Source: an uncultured Aureispira sp. (GTDB lineage: Bacteria; Bacteroidota; Bacteroidia; Chitinophagales; Saprospiraceae). Taken from it: 39,383 nucleotides of DNA. Shown in pieces: positions 1-7,793 of this stretch. The stretch lies in NCBI GenBank assembly GCA_905480075.1, contig CAJQOX010000261.1, positions 1 through 39,383 on the forward strand, given 5' to 3'. The first letter of the stretch is position 1. Each line of letters opens with the position of its first letter. The notes under the pieces are model-generated. The model was not told the DNA's origin. It ran no database searches and saw only the letters and a list, made by a program, of their open reading frames with translations. Made by a program: the position numbers and the translations under genes.

Positions 1-1
1 A

Positions 2-154
2 GGAAGGTTTAATCAAAAGATCCTGGAATTCAGTGCAATCCAACAATCAAAAATGCCTTTCAGAAAAACCGTTTTAAAAATAAAAAAAATTATCTGCGAT
101 AGAATAATAAAAGGAAAAAGAATCCGGATTAAATTGAATTACTTTGAAACATAA
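2..154 (+). CDS. possible 3' end of an upstream gene (partial, hypothetical)
   Basis: One frame is open from the left edge for 50 codons and ends with TAA at 152-154. The other two plus frames close earlier, at codons 4 and 25. The visible tail is very basic (many Lys/Arg, for example KTVLKIKKIICDRIIKGKRI) and ends in LNYFET. I recognise no family. It may be the C-terminus of a protein starting outside the window, or simply AT-rich sequence open by chance. Confidence 0.3.
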   Translation, partial: GRFNQKILEFSAIQQSKMPFRKTVLKIKKIICDRIIKGKRIRIKLNYFET

Positions 155-245
155 AAAAATTAAGCCCGTAAACTTGCCACTGTTGCCTCTTGTCAGGGAA
201 ACAAAAATTCATAAAATCAATTTAGCAATTAAAACCAAATTTAAA

Positions 246-710
246 ATGCATACCGTTATTACAGAATTTTACCTACATATAATAATAGCCGTAAAGGGAA
301 AAGAAAATTTAATAGTTGAAAAAAACAGGGAAAAGGCAGAGCAAAATATTTGTGATATCATTTCAAAGATTAATTCTGAGGCATTGGCTATCTATTGCAA
401 TCCTGATCATTTGCATGTACTGCTAAAATATGACCCTATATATAGTTTGGACCACACACTGGAGGAAATAAAAAGCAAATCCTCTGCGTGGATAAATAAA
501 CAAGGGTGGATGCAAAAACCCTTCAAATGGCAGTCTGGATTCTGTTCGTTTACAATTTCACCAATTAATGTTGAAAGAGAAACTAAATACATCCTGAATC
601 AACCGTCCTATCATCGGGAGGTGAGTTTCCGGGAGGAATACATCGGTATACTGGACAGGATTGAGATGGAATATGAGGAGCATGATTTATTTGAATGGGT
701 GGGGCAGTAA
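246..710 (+). CDS. IS200-like Y1 (HUH) transposase
   Basis: This 154-residue protein belongs to the IS200/IS605-type Y1 transposases, which nick and rejoin single-stranded DNA through a tyrosine. The metal-binding HUH motif is visible as NPDHLHVLL (His55 and His57). The catalytic tyrosine is most likely Tyr115 in KYILNQPSYH, the usual Y-I-x-x-Q helix, and the C-terminus EEHDLFEWVGQ is typical of the family. The frame is open from a TTG at 144, but family members begin shortly before a beta strand like EFYLHIIIAVKGKENL, so I chose the ATG at 246, which gives the usual length near 150 residues. No TnpB partner is present and I could not define left and right end hairpins, so it may be a solitary or domesticated copy. 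The frame is intact. Confidence 0.85.
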   Translation: MHTVITEFYLHIIIAVKGKENLIVEKNREKAEQNICDIISKINSEALAIYCNPDHLHVLLKYDPIYSLDHTLEEIKSKSSAWINKQGWMQKPFKWQSGFCSFTISPINVERETKYILNQPSYHREVSFREEYIGILDRIEMEYEEHDLFEWVGQ

Positions 711-718
711 TAACTTTT

Positions 719-865
719 ATGTATAGGTTGAATACAAGGAAAAGAGAATTACGGTTTTCTGATATCTTCAAAGCTGATAAAGATGAATTACCTCTGGCAC
801 AAAATAATCGACAATCATGGAAATATGAGTTAGTTGTAAGGCAAATTTGTGGAGATGATGTATGA
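719..865 (+). CDS. small ORF of 48 codons, doubtful
   Basis: An ATG eight bases after the transposase stop opens a 48-codon frame ending in TGA at 863-865. The peptide starts MYRLNTRKRELRFSDIFK and ends VVRQICGDDV. It is charged, has no signal peptide or membrane segment, and matches no family I know. It could be a remnant of a disrupted gene next to the transposon or a chance ORF. Confidence 0.2.
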   Translation: MYRLNTRKRELRFSDIFKADKDELPLAQNNRQSWKYELVVRQICGDDV

Positions 866-892
866 ATATTCTTTGCATTAGAATAAAAAAAA

Positions 893-920
893 GCGTCTCA
901 GTAAATATTTACTGAGACGC
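893..920. terminator. perfect 28-bp palindrome, intrinsic terminator
   Basis: The two 14-base arms GCGTCTCAGTAAAT and ATTTACTGAGACGC are exact reverse complements. Eight A residues precede it on the plus strand, giving a U-run for minus-strand transcripts, so it is best oriented to stop transcription leaving the SRP RNA gene. It also lies downstream of the transposase and could act in both directions. Confidence 0.75.
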
Positions 921-958
921 TAAGTTTTATATAAAGGCATATTAGTTTCATAAAAAAA

Positions 959-1052
959 GGAGCAGAAACACACTAGCTGCTACGACTGCCGACCCTTGCT
1001 TGCTTTCACACCTGGGGGATTAAGCAGGAGCTTGCCATATATCTCCAACTCC
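959..1052 (-). ncRNA. ffs: bacterial signal recognition particle RNA (4.5S/small SRP RNA)
   Basis: Read on the minus strand, the sequence contains the SRP helix 8 signature CCCCCAGGUGUGAAAGCAAG continuing CAAGGGU. The conserved internal loop (AGG on the 5' side, AGCA on the 3' side) is capped by UGU/GCA pairs and a GAAA tetraloop, matching the E. coli arrangement AGG-UCC-GGAA-GGA-AGCA. The CCC and GGG on either side form the next helix, and UGCU/AGCA can pair beyond it. A terminal GGAG (1049-1052) pairs with CUCC (959-962), giving about 94 nt, the size of small SRP RNAs lacking the Alu domain. A run of seven U follows at 952-958. The RNA binds Ffh and targets membrane and secreted proteins to the translocon. 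The ends are inferred from promoter position and pairing; the core is clear. Confidence 0.9.
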
Positions 1053-1057
1053 AGTTG

Positions 1058-1088
1058 CAAAGATAAACTCATTTTTAAGTTCCTGCAA
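1058..1088 (-). promoter_or_regulatory. Bacteroidota sigma-type promoter for the SRP RNA
   Basis: On the minus strand a -33 TTG (plus coordinates 1086-1088) is separated by exactly 20 bases from TATCTTTG (1058-1065), a perfect match to the Bacteroidota -7 element TAnnTTTG. The predicted start, about six bases downstream near 1052, coincides with the GGAG that closes the RNA's terminal helix. Confidence 0.8.
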
Positions 1089-1148
1089 GCTTTTTGGCAA
1101 AAAAAAAACAAGAATAGTTAAAAGTCACTGTATATCAACAAAAAAAAT

Positions 1149-1895
1149 TTAAAAAGTAATCCCAATTCTTAGTGAAGGTCGATAAAAGATTCTTTTTTCA
1201 AAAACAGGAGATGGATTCTGCCAATTAGAATATTCATATTCAGCAAACTGAATATTGTATCCAAAATCGAGTACTACATGAGTTCTTCTTGTAGAAGGAA
1301 AACGTATACCAATAGCCGGTCTGAGGTATAGGCCGCCTCTTGCCTCCTCCCAAAATCCCGGAATAGCAATTCCATAGCCAACATTCAAATCATAAAAAAG
1401 GGAAGCAGATGACTTCATAAAATATCCACGGACATTAGCGTAAACCGGGACAAAGGAATGTTCGAAAAAAGTATTGATACCAATACCCGCCCCGACTCCC
1501 AGTAATCTGTGGAAATGATAATCAAGTACATAATGCTGTCCTAAGCCGGGAACAATACCAAATTCAGTACGCCCCATCATAGTTTCACCGGTAAGTGAAT
1601 GAAAAAAGCCGGTATTCTGAGGTTTGTGATTTGATTTTTTAGATCGCCTGACTTTGTAGAGCGGAGTCTGAACAGATTCTTTTACAATTTTAAGAACTTC
1701 TGTCATTTTATAAACGAGGACAGAACCTCCCATTATTTCAATTTTGATATCTCCCTGAGGTTCAAAAAGAATTACATTTCCTTTGATAACAGAACCATTT
1801 TTGAGATAGACAACATCCTGAGTAGAAGATTGTGCAAAAAGAGAGAAAGCAGATGAGAGAAATAATATTATGCTAAAAAAAAGATTAAATTTCAT
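1149..1895 (-). CDS. putative outer-membrane beta-barrel protein
   Basis: A 248-residue exported protein. The signal peptide is MKFNLFFSIILFLSSAFSLF followed by AQ, the usual Bacteroidota cleavage context. The mature N-terminus carries VVYLKNGSVIKGNVI, a short beta motif seen in Bacteroidota envelope proteins. Residues from about 100 onward alternate aromatic and glycine-rich strands (TGETMMGRTEFG, VGAGIGINTFF, YFMKSSASLFYDLNVGYG) and end in RPSLRIGITF, with a terminal Phe as expected for BAM-inserted barrels. The frame extends 24 codons upstream to 1967, but the chosen start gives a clean signal peptide. It lies 76 bp downstream of an LVIVD lipoprotein gene on the same strand and may be co-transcribed. 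Function is unknown. Confidence 0.8.
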   Translation of the reverse strand: MKFNLFFSIILFLSSAFSLFAQSSTQDVVYLKNGSVIKGNVILFEPQGDIKIEIMGGSVLVYKMTEVLKIVKESVQTPLYKVRRSKKSNHKPQNTGFFHSLTGETMMGRTEFGIVPGLGQHYVLDYHFHRLLGVGAGIGINTFFEHSFVPVYANVRGYFMKSSASLFYDLNVGYGIAIPGFWEEARGGLYLRPAIGIRFPSTRRTHVVLDFGYNIQFAEYEYSNWQNPSPVFEKRIFYRPSLRIGITF

Positions 1896-1971
1896 AAGCC
1901 ATAATTTTTCATTAATAAATAATAACCGGAGGCAAATAAGATAAAATACCTCCGGAAATTGCTTCAAAATA

Positions 1972-3246
1972 TTATTTCTGAACTGGAATATGACTCAAGA
2001 GCTGTAAAGAAGCAGGAGAAGTAGTATTATACTGAAAAAAACCATCCTCTCCTACTACCAGTAAAATATTGGCATTTGGTATTGTAATAGCATCATAGGC
2101 AGAGAACGAACCATCATGAAAGAGTTGATTTTGACCTATATTAAATTTATCGGCCACATCAAACACTTTAAGACCATCCCTTCCGTCACAGAGATACAGC
2201 TTTTCATTTGAGACACTGAGGCCCTGCGGGTTGGTCAGTGAAGTAGAACTGACCAGGGAGGGATTCATCAGGTCAGAGATATCGACAACATCGAGTTGAT
2301 TCTGGAAATCCTGACAGCGAGTACCACTACGTAAAGTTACATAAGCAAAATTTCCATCTACAAATACGGGGTCGCAAACATCGGCATGCATAAACTGACT
2401 CATATAGGTAGGATTTTGAGGGTCGCTGTTATCATAGATAAACATTCCTGTATTGCTTCCGATAAATAATTTGTCCTGATAAGGAAAAATAGTTTCTATT
2501 CCCCAACCCCAGCCGACCTGTAGTTGATTGACCCGTGTAGGATTATCTGTAACATTAATATCGTAAACATGTAAGTCTGTGTTATCTACAACATACAGAT
2601 TCTGAGAAATAACAGCAAAACGAGCCATAGACCCTCCAATACCAATTGCTTCCCTTGAACCACCACCTGAAGCAGCAGAAACACCACCGGAATTCATGTT
2701 TTGAGCCATTAACATATCGGTAGTCATTCTACCGGGATTTCCGGCTTCGGAGCATTTAACTTCTTCCGTTACTTCTCTTGCATCATATTTAACGATCACA
2801 CCTTTATCGGGGTGAGCCCCAAAATTAGGGAAGGCATCATTAACTCTTTTTTTGAGGCGGATATTCTGAACATCTGCAATATCAATAGCAAGCAGATCAA
2901 CATAATTGTCGGCATATAAAATAGTTCCACTCATAGCAATATCAACATTTCCGGGAATAGCGATAAATGCAAGTTTGACCGGAGAAGCAGGATTGGAATT
3001 ATCAATAACATGCACCCCTTCATCAATTTCATTGACAAGGATCATGGAGCCGAAGAGGTATATTTTTCCCGGATTTATAAGGTCCCTTGCAGGTTCAACA
3101 ACCGGATCGACTCTTATTTCATCATAGGTTTTGTAAACCGGGTCGAATTTTGTGTAAGTCATCATTCTTGTACAATCATCCTTAACACAGGAATTGAGCA
3201 GAAAAATGAGGCAAAGAGCAGAAAACAAGAAATTAGCTTTGTTCAT
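1972..3246 (-). CDS. LVIVD-repeat lipoprotein, paralog 1
   Basis: A 424-residue lipoprotein with lipobox LLNSC (Cys20), so it is lipid-anchored in the envelope. The body is built of LVIVD-type repeats, each a four-strand beta-propeller blade: GVHVIDNSNPASPVKL, LHVYDINVTDNPTRV, MFIYDNSDPQNPTYM, LDVVDISDLMNPSLV and LKVFDVAD, each followed by a segment such as FAYVTLRSG or KLYLCDGRDG. It is close to the next upstream gene (3593-4774) over its whole length, sharing GNVDIAMSGTILYADNY against GNIDVAMKGDILYADNY, so the pair arose by tandem duplication. An insertion rich in Gly/Ser and Met sits near residues 165-205. Such propellers are thought to be binding or scaffold proteins; the ligand is unknown. 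Confidence 0.85.
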   Translation of the reverse strand: MNKANFLFSALCLIFLLNSCVKDDCTRMMTYTKFDPVYKTYDEIRVDPVVEPARDLINPGKIYLFGSMILVNEIDEGVHVIDNSNPASPVKLAFIAIPGNVDIAMSGTILYADNYVDLLAIDIADVQNIRLKKRVNDAFPNFGAHPDKGVIVKYDAREVTEEVKCSEAGNPGRMTTDMLMAQNMNSGGVSAASGGGSREAIGIGGSMARFAVISQNLYVVDNTDLHVYDINVTDNPTRVNQLQVGWGWGIETIFPYQDKLFIGSNTGMFIYDNSDPQNPTYMSQFMHADVCDPVFVDGNFAYVTLRSGTRCQDFQNQLDVVDISDLMNPSLVSSTSLTNPQGLSVSNEKLYLCDGRDGLKVFDVADKFNIGQNQLFHDGSFSAYDAITIPNANILLVVGEDGFFQYNTTSPASLQLLSHIPVQK

Positions 3247-3592
3247 AACAGAGAATTTTGTGTGTTATTATTTTTAGAATAAGGGTGTATTCTTACAATA
3301 TAAAAGACGGAGGTATGCGTTCAGATTAATAAACGATGAAGAAGCAACAAATGGAAAGAACTAAATAAAATTTAACATTTGATATTATAATAACATCCTG
3401 CAGCACATAAAGTGCCAAGAAGTGTTAAAACATATATACAGGCATTATTAAAACTGATAAAGTTATAAAAAAATACCGAGCTGAAATTTTAGACGAAAGA
3501 TCACATTTTAAATTTACAATCACCTACCTCTTAAAATAAAAAGCCCGAAGCTAAAAGCTACGGGCTGGAAAAGTAATATTGCGAAAGTGGAA
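3247..3592. other. intergenic region between the LVIVD paralogs
   Basis: These 346 AT-rich bases carry the terminator of the upstream paralog at 3542-3566 and presumably the promoter of the downstream one. I found no perfect TAnnTTTG box on the minus strand, no credible ORF and no RNA signature. Confidence 0.6.
3542..3566 (-). terminator. intrinsic terminator after LVIVD paralog 2
   Basis: Minus-strand stem AGCCCG/CGGGCT with an inner AGC/GCT, about 25 bases in all, is followed by TTTTTATTTT. It lies 26 bp past the stop of the 3593-4774 gene, so the two LVIVD genes are probably transcribed separately. Confidence 0.75.
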
Positions 3593-4774
3593 TTAAGCAT
3601 CTATAGTTATCTCACTGATACGTTCAGGTTTCTCAGGGTCCATATTATCGTATTGATAGATTCCTTCAATGCCCACCACGATTAAGGTACCGTTTTCGTC
3701 GTTGGGAATAACATCATATGCTTTGCGTATATCTCTGTCTTTGAACATCATGTTATCGAGCACAGCATGTTTGTCGGTAACATCAAAAACCTTGAGTCCC
3801 TGATTACCATCACAAAGGTATAGAATATTGTTTTTGACACTTAATCCGTGTGGGTTATGCATTTGGACATTTTTGACCAATCGGGGGGCATTTACATCTG
3901 AAATATTAACAATATCCAATTGATTGATCGCCCGGTCGCAGGGACCACCACTACGTAGTGTAACATAGGCGAAATCACCTTCAACAACTACCGGGTCACA
4001 GGCAACTGCATGTTCGAATTTGCTGAGAAACTGTGGATTTTGCGGATCCGTATTATCATAGATATACATCCCTTCTGTTCCGCCAATAAATAGCTGCCCT
4101 TCATGAGGGAAAATAGTTTCGACAGTAAAATCAAGAGGCATTTCCTTAATTTCCTGAGGATTTGAAGCATCGGTGATATCGTAGACGATCATGTTATTAC
4201 CATCAAGTACATAGAGAGTGTTCCCCACGATAGTAAATCGAGCCATAGAACCACCTACCCCAACAGGATTGCCTCCGGAAGTGGGAGTACCGTTAGAGAC
4301 AGCCTGAAACTGTGTCCCCCTCATTCCCATAGGTTCTACCCCGTTATTCATTGCAAGAAGTTGTTCCCTCCGTTCTTTTTCAAAATTTTTGAAAGCGTTT
4401 TTTACTCTTTTTATTTCACCGGTTTTTGTGTTAAGTGCAACCAGGTCCATATAATTATCAGCATAAAGAATATCACCTTTCATAGCGACATCAATATTAC
4501 CGGGAATTTTAACAAAGCCTACCTTTTTAGGATCTGCCGGATTCTGATTATAAACCAGATGAATTCCCTTGCCCATTTCATTGATCAAAATCATATCGTC
4601 CTTGATATAGATTTTACCTGGGTTATTAAGTTCACGAGCAGATTTCAACTCAACAGCATTTTTACGCATCTCGTCTGCAGTTTTAAAGCTGAGGCTGTCG
4701 TTTTCAGTATTATTACAGGAAAATAAGAAGGAACCTGCAATAATAGCTGCTCCCAAAACAAACATTTTTTTCAT
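3593..4774 (-). CDS. LVIVD-repeat lipoprotein, paralog 2
   Basis: A 393-residue lipoprotein with lipobox FLFSC (Cys20) and then an Asn/Asp-rich tether. The repeats match paralog 1 blade by blade: GIHLVYNQNPADPKKVGF, MIVYDITDASNPQEIKE, MYIYDNTDPQNPQFLSKF, LDIVNISDVNAPRLVKN and LKVFDVTDKHAVLDN. Shared signatures include VGGSMARF, VETIFPHEGQLFIGG, CDPVVVEGDFAYVTLRSGG and NPHGLSVKNNILYLCDGNQG. These indicate a beta-propeller held on the cell envelope. It has its own terminator. The main difference from paralog 1 is a shorter region between the first and second blades. No enzymatic motif is visible; a binding or adhesive role is only inference. Confidence 0.85.
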   Translation of the reverse strand: MKKMFVLGAAIIAGSFLFSCNNTENDSLSFKTADEMRKNAVELKSARELNNPGKIYIKDDMILINEMGKGIHLVYNQNPADPKKVGFVKIPGNIDVAMKGDILYADNYMDLVALNTKTGEIKRVKNAFKNFEKERREQLLAMNNGVEPMGMRGTQFQAVSNGTPTSGGNPVGVGGSMARFTIVGNTLYVLDGNNMIVYDITDASNPQEIKEMPLDFTVETIFPHEGQLFIGGTEGMYIYDNTDPQNPQFLSKFEHAVACDPVVVEGDFAYVTLRSGGPCDRAINQLDIVNISDVNAPRLVKNVQMHNPHGLSVKNNILYLCDGNQGLKVFDVTDKHAVLDNMMFKDRDIRKAYDVIPNDENGTLIVVGIEGIYQYDNMDPEKPERISEITIDA

Positions 4775-5070
4775 GATAGAATGAGTTATATAAAAAAGAA
4801 TAAGAACATTTTTAAATCAAATCATCTGAATGTAAGATGCACTAAGTATAAATTATTAATCTTTAAATATACAATATTAATTAATAAAAAAAGGTATTAG
4901 AAGAATTAATAATTTGCTAATTATAATAATAGAAAAACAATTTCTTGCCATCTGTATACAGTCAAAAAACCCGAAAAGAGGCAAAAAAGTTTCTTAGTCA
5001 GGTAATTTAATTAAAATATTTACTTTTATTTAAAAGAAATGAAAAACAAGAATCTTTTAATTGTAATTCA

Positions 5071-6456
5071 TTATCTGGTATAAGATTTTATTTTTTTTGA
5101 GTACAGTTCGTAGAAAAGAAATGAAAAAACCAATAGATATTCAATAAAGATCAGATAGAAATTCTCCTGAAAAGCTCCGGAATTATAACTGATATAAGAT
5201 AATCCTATCAGGTAAGACCAAAACAAGGTAAAGCGATAAGTTGTAAACAGGGTGAAAATGACCAATGGCGTAAGGTACCATGGATGAACGGTAGTGGACA
5301 GGAAGAAATGAAAAGAATATATAAACAATAAGCTTACAAAGAACGATCGGGAGGAATGACGCACCGATTTTCGGAATGAAAAATATAAAATCACAAAAAA
5401 GTCTGTTACAGGTAATAACTTCCGAAGTAAAGTGTGTAAATCCAGTTTTAAAAACTCCTCGACAAAGGATACATTCATAAAATAAGGATGATACGCCCAA
5501 AGCTGCCAATAATCAGCAACAAGAATATATCTGAACAGATAATAAATACCTGCATTGAATTCAAAACCCGAAAAATAAAGAGTAAAAGAACTACTGATTT
5601 TCATAATCAGGTTCATATCAAGAAAAGGAATAAACAAAAATACAGAGACAAAAAGAACAATGACACAATATTTAACTCCTTTCCGGAACCAAAGCCTCAA
5701 TAAAATTAATGGCAAAAAAATTAGTGGTAATAGCTTTGAACAAACCGCAAGAGCAAAAACTAATGCAGAGATCAACGCATGGTTTTTTAAATAAAAAAAA
5801 AGGGCAAGCAGCACAAAAAATATCATGGGACCTTCAGTATGCAGATTGCCACTTAACTCTATAATTACCAACGGGTTGAAAGCATAAACAAAAGAAAGGT
5901 AAACTGGCTTTCCAATTAAACGAAGGATTTCTGCAAGCATAAGAACAGTCCCTGCTTCGAATAAAATCATAATAAGATGCAAAAGGGTTACAGCAGCAAA
6001 AACATTATCAGGAAAGAAAAAGGAGGTAAAGGAAAAAATGATTTGATTTACAGGAGGGTAAACAGAATAATAATCCTTTGAATTAAGGTTTTCAAAAAGA
6101 GGGTCTAAGGATACATTTTCTACAATAGATTGGCCAATCAGATCCGCAGGTGTAAATGAAAAAGGATTGATACCATGACTAAGCAACCTTCCGTCCCATA
6201 AATAGCGCCAAAAATCGTCTGAGAGTTGTGGTAATGCAAAAATAAAAACGAGTCGCAGAAAAATAGCGGCAAGTATATAAACAGAGAATTTATCCTGACA
6301 AAATGTACCTTTAAGGTTTTTTATCCAAAAGAAATAAATTCCAAAAACAAGAGAGAATAAGAAGAAGAAGTTGTAAAAATCACTCCGTGGAACGACATAG
6401 GCAATAAATACATATGCAACAAAAGACAATATAAAGAGTACCTTTTCCTTTTTCAT
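5071..6456 (-). CDS. polytopic GT-C type glycosyltransferase (GT87/DUF2029-like)
   Basis: A 461-residue integral membrane protein with roughly ten to twelve hydrophobic segments and a short basic C-terminus. After the second or third helix lies SDDFWRYLWDGRLLSHGIN followed by PFSFTP, the acidic loop motif (DD...RY.WDG....G.NPF) typical of GT-C glycosyltransferases that use polyprenyl-phosphate sugars, such as mannosyltransferases of GT87. Further conserved pieces are YYSVYPPVNQ, the acidic/His loop LSGNLHTEGP, and VCSKLLPLIFLPL. It probably adds a hexose to a lipid-linked or envelope glycan at the outer face of the inner membrane; sugar and acceptor cannot be read from the sequence. The start follows the upstream serine-hydrolase gene by 39 bp on the same strand, so the two are likely co-transcribed. 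Confidence 0.75.
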   Translation of the reverse strand: MKKEKVLFILSFVAYVFIAYVVPRSDFYNFFFLFSLVFGIYFFWIKNLKGTFCQDKFSVYILAAIFLRLVFIFALPQLSDDFWRYLWDGRLLSHGINPFSFTPADLIGQSIVENVSLDPLFENLNSKDYYSVYPPVNQIIFSFTSFFFPDNVFAAVTLLHLIMILFEAGTVLMLAEILRLIGKPVYLSFVYAFNPLVIIELSGNLHTEGPMIFFVLLALFFYLKNHALISALVFALAVCSKLLPLIFLPLILLRLWFRKGVKYCVIVLFVSVFLFIPFLDMNLIMKISSSFTLYFSGFEFNAGIYYLFRYILVADYWQLWAYHPYFMNVSFVEEFLKLDLHTLLRKLLPVTDFFVILYFSFRKSVRHSSRSFFVSLLFIYSFHFFLSTTVHPWYLTPLVIFTLFTTYRFTLFWSYLIGLSYISYNSGAFQENFYLIFIEYLLVFSFLFYELYSKKIKSYTR

Positions 6457-6495
6457 TGAAACAGGAATGAGAAATCAGTTTTACTGGCAAAATTA

Positions 6496-7716
6496 CTATA
6501 TAGAAATTTTAGGGGCAAAATACATATCAAAAAAAGCACGGACACAGGCAGAAGAGAGATCATTTTTAGAAGAATTGGTTAAAAAGACAATACCAACATC
6601 TTCTTTGGGACAAAGTCCGATTTCAGGTCTGTAGCCCCTGACAAAACCTCCGTGATAAATAATTTTATGGTTATTATAATCAAAAATCCTCCAGCCCATT
6701 CCATAGGAAGCCTGTGCAAGTCCCGGAAACCATGTCTGATAATAATCTGAATCATCATTGATAGGAATATGTCTGGTAAAAACCTGATCAAGGACTTCCT
6801 GCGGTATAACGTCAGGGTGATGGCCAAGCATAGCATTGAGCCATACAGACATATCAGAAATTGAGGCATTTACACCTGCTGCAGGAGCTACATTATACCA
6901 GTTTTTACGAATATTGCCAGCTTTCCATTTCTTTTTACTACGGACGTGTGGCATTCCCTTGTTTTCGGTTTTCATCATAGCTTTATAACCAAGAGAAGCA
7001 TCATTCATTCCCAATGGCATAAAAATCATAGAGTCCATCAATTCTTCATAGGTTCGTTCTGTTGCCGATTTTGCGACTTCGCTGATAACACTGAACATCG
7101 CATTCTGATAAGCAAAAACTTGTGCAGGTTTGGATTCAACTCTGACATTCCGCATTTTTTTGAGTATAGATGGATAAGTTAAGCCCTGATAAATATAAGA
7201 GGCTCCCCCATACTTTGTAAGACCGGAAGTCTGACTAAGCGAGTGTCTTATAGTCATCTTATTGGTATTATAGGGTTTACTGAGTTTGAATTTCGGAAGG
7301 TGATCGATAATTTTATCATTCCAGCCTATATAACCTTTATCGACAAGCAGACCTGCCAAAACAGAAGCAAACCCTTTAGATACAGAAGCGAGACGAAAAA
7401 CAGTATGTTCATTAATACTATCGGCAGTGCCGTTCTTTCTGTAACCAAAGGTGTTCATACTAAGAATTTGGCCGTCTTTAACAATAGCATATGCAAGGCC
7501 CGGAAGTTGATATTCTTCCATTTTATCTTTAATATAAATTTCATATTGTTCTGCAACCTTTTCTAATCGAAGGCTTTCAGGGTCAGGTTGATTAATCAGT
7601 ATGGCCGATTTTCCTTTTGCAGCCATTGCCAACTCTTCCGGTGTAGGAACATTATTACAGGAACCAAAAACAAAAAGCACAGTAAAAAACAAAATCCACT
7701 CAGAGAATAATTTCAC
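6496..7716 (-). CDS. beta-lactamase-family serine hydrolase lipoprotein
   Basis: A 406-residue lipoprotein (lipobox FGSC, Cys20) with the class C beta-lactamase/DD-peptidase fold. All three active-site motifs are present: Ser111-x-x-Lys114 in LASVSKG, Tyr203-x-Asn205 in AYQNAMFS, and His355-Gly-Gly in YHGGFVRG, replacing the KTG box. These enzymes act on D-amino acid peptides, esters or muropeptides; most members are not antibiotic-resistance enzymes, and nothing here argues for one. The envelope location and the GT-C gene just downstream fit a cell-surface or cell-wall role. A second copy of this domain is fused to a GH3 glycosidase near 32 kb. Confidence 0.85.
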   Translation of the reverse strand: MKLFSEWILFFTVLFVFGSCNNVPTPEELAMAAKGKSAILINQPDPESLRLEKVAEQYEIYIKDKMEEYQLPGLAYAIVKDGQILSMNTFGYRKNGTADSINEHTVFRLASVSKGFASVLAGLLVDKGYIGWNDKIIDHLPKFKLSKPYNTNKMTIRHSLSQTSGLTKYGGASYIYQGLTYPSILKKMRNVRVESKPAQVFAYQNAMFSVISEVAKSATERTYEELMDSMIFMPLGMNDASLGYKAMMKTENKGMPHVRSKKKWKAGNIRKNWYNVAPAAGVNASISDMSVWLNAMLGHHPDVIPQEVLDQVFTRHIPINDDSDYYQTWFPGLAQASYGMGWRIFDYNNHKIIYHGGFVRGYRPEIGLCPKEDVGIVFLTNSSKNDLSSACVRAFFDMYFAPKISI

Positions 7717-7772
7717 AATTAATTATTTAAAAATCAATAGAATATTTTAAAAAAATACAGTAAAAACAAAAG

Positions 7773-7793
7773 CCGGATTCTCAAAGAATCAGG
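7773..7793 (-). terminator. intrinsic terminator overlapping the K+ channel stop codon
   Basis: Minus-strand CC-T-GATTCT, loop TTG, AGAATC-C-GG forms a stem with one mismatch, followed by CTTTTGTTTTT. The stem begins in the stop codon of the channel gene and would separate it from the serine-hydrolase gene. Confidence 0.5.

Noticed and set aside
144-245. 34-codon TTG-start extension of the transposase
   Set aside because: Family members begin near the ATG at 246, and the extension is Lys-rich and unlike any Y1 transposase N-terminus.
1896-1967. 24-codon upstream extension of the outer-membrane protein
   Set aside because: It would bury the clean signal peptide starting at 1,895 behind a second hydrophobic segment.
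3010-3282. 90-codon plus-strand ORF over the LVIVD gene, and other long antisense ORFs such as 4,361-4,726, 16,485-16,847 and 29,065-29,514
   Set aside because: They lie wholly within well-supported genes on the other strand or frame and show no family resemblance.
6496-7716. Antibiotic-resistance beta-lactamase
   Set aside because: The motifs (SVSK, YQN, HGG) fit the broad serine-hydrolase/DD-peptidase group; nothing supports resistance.
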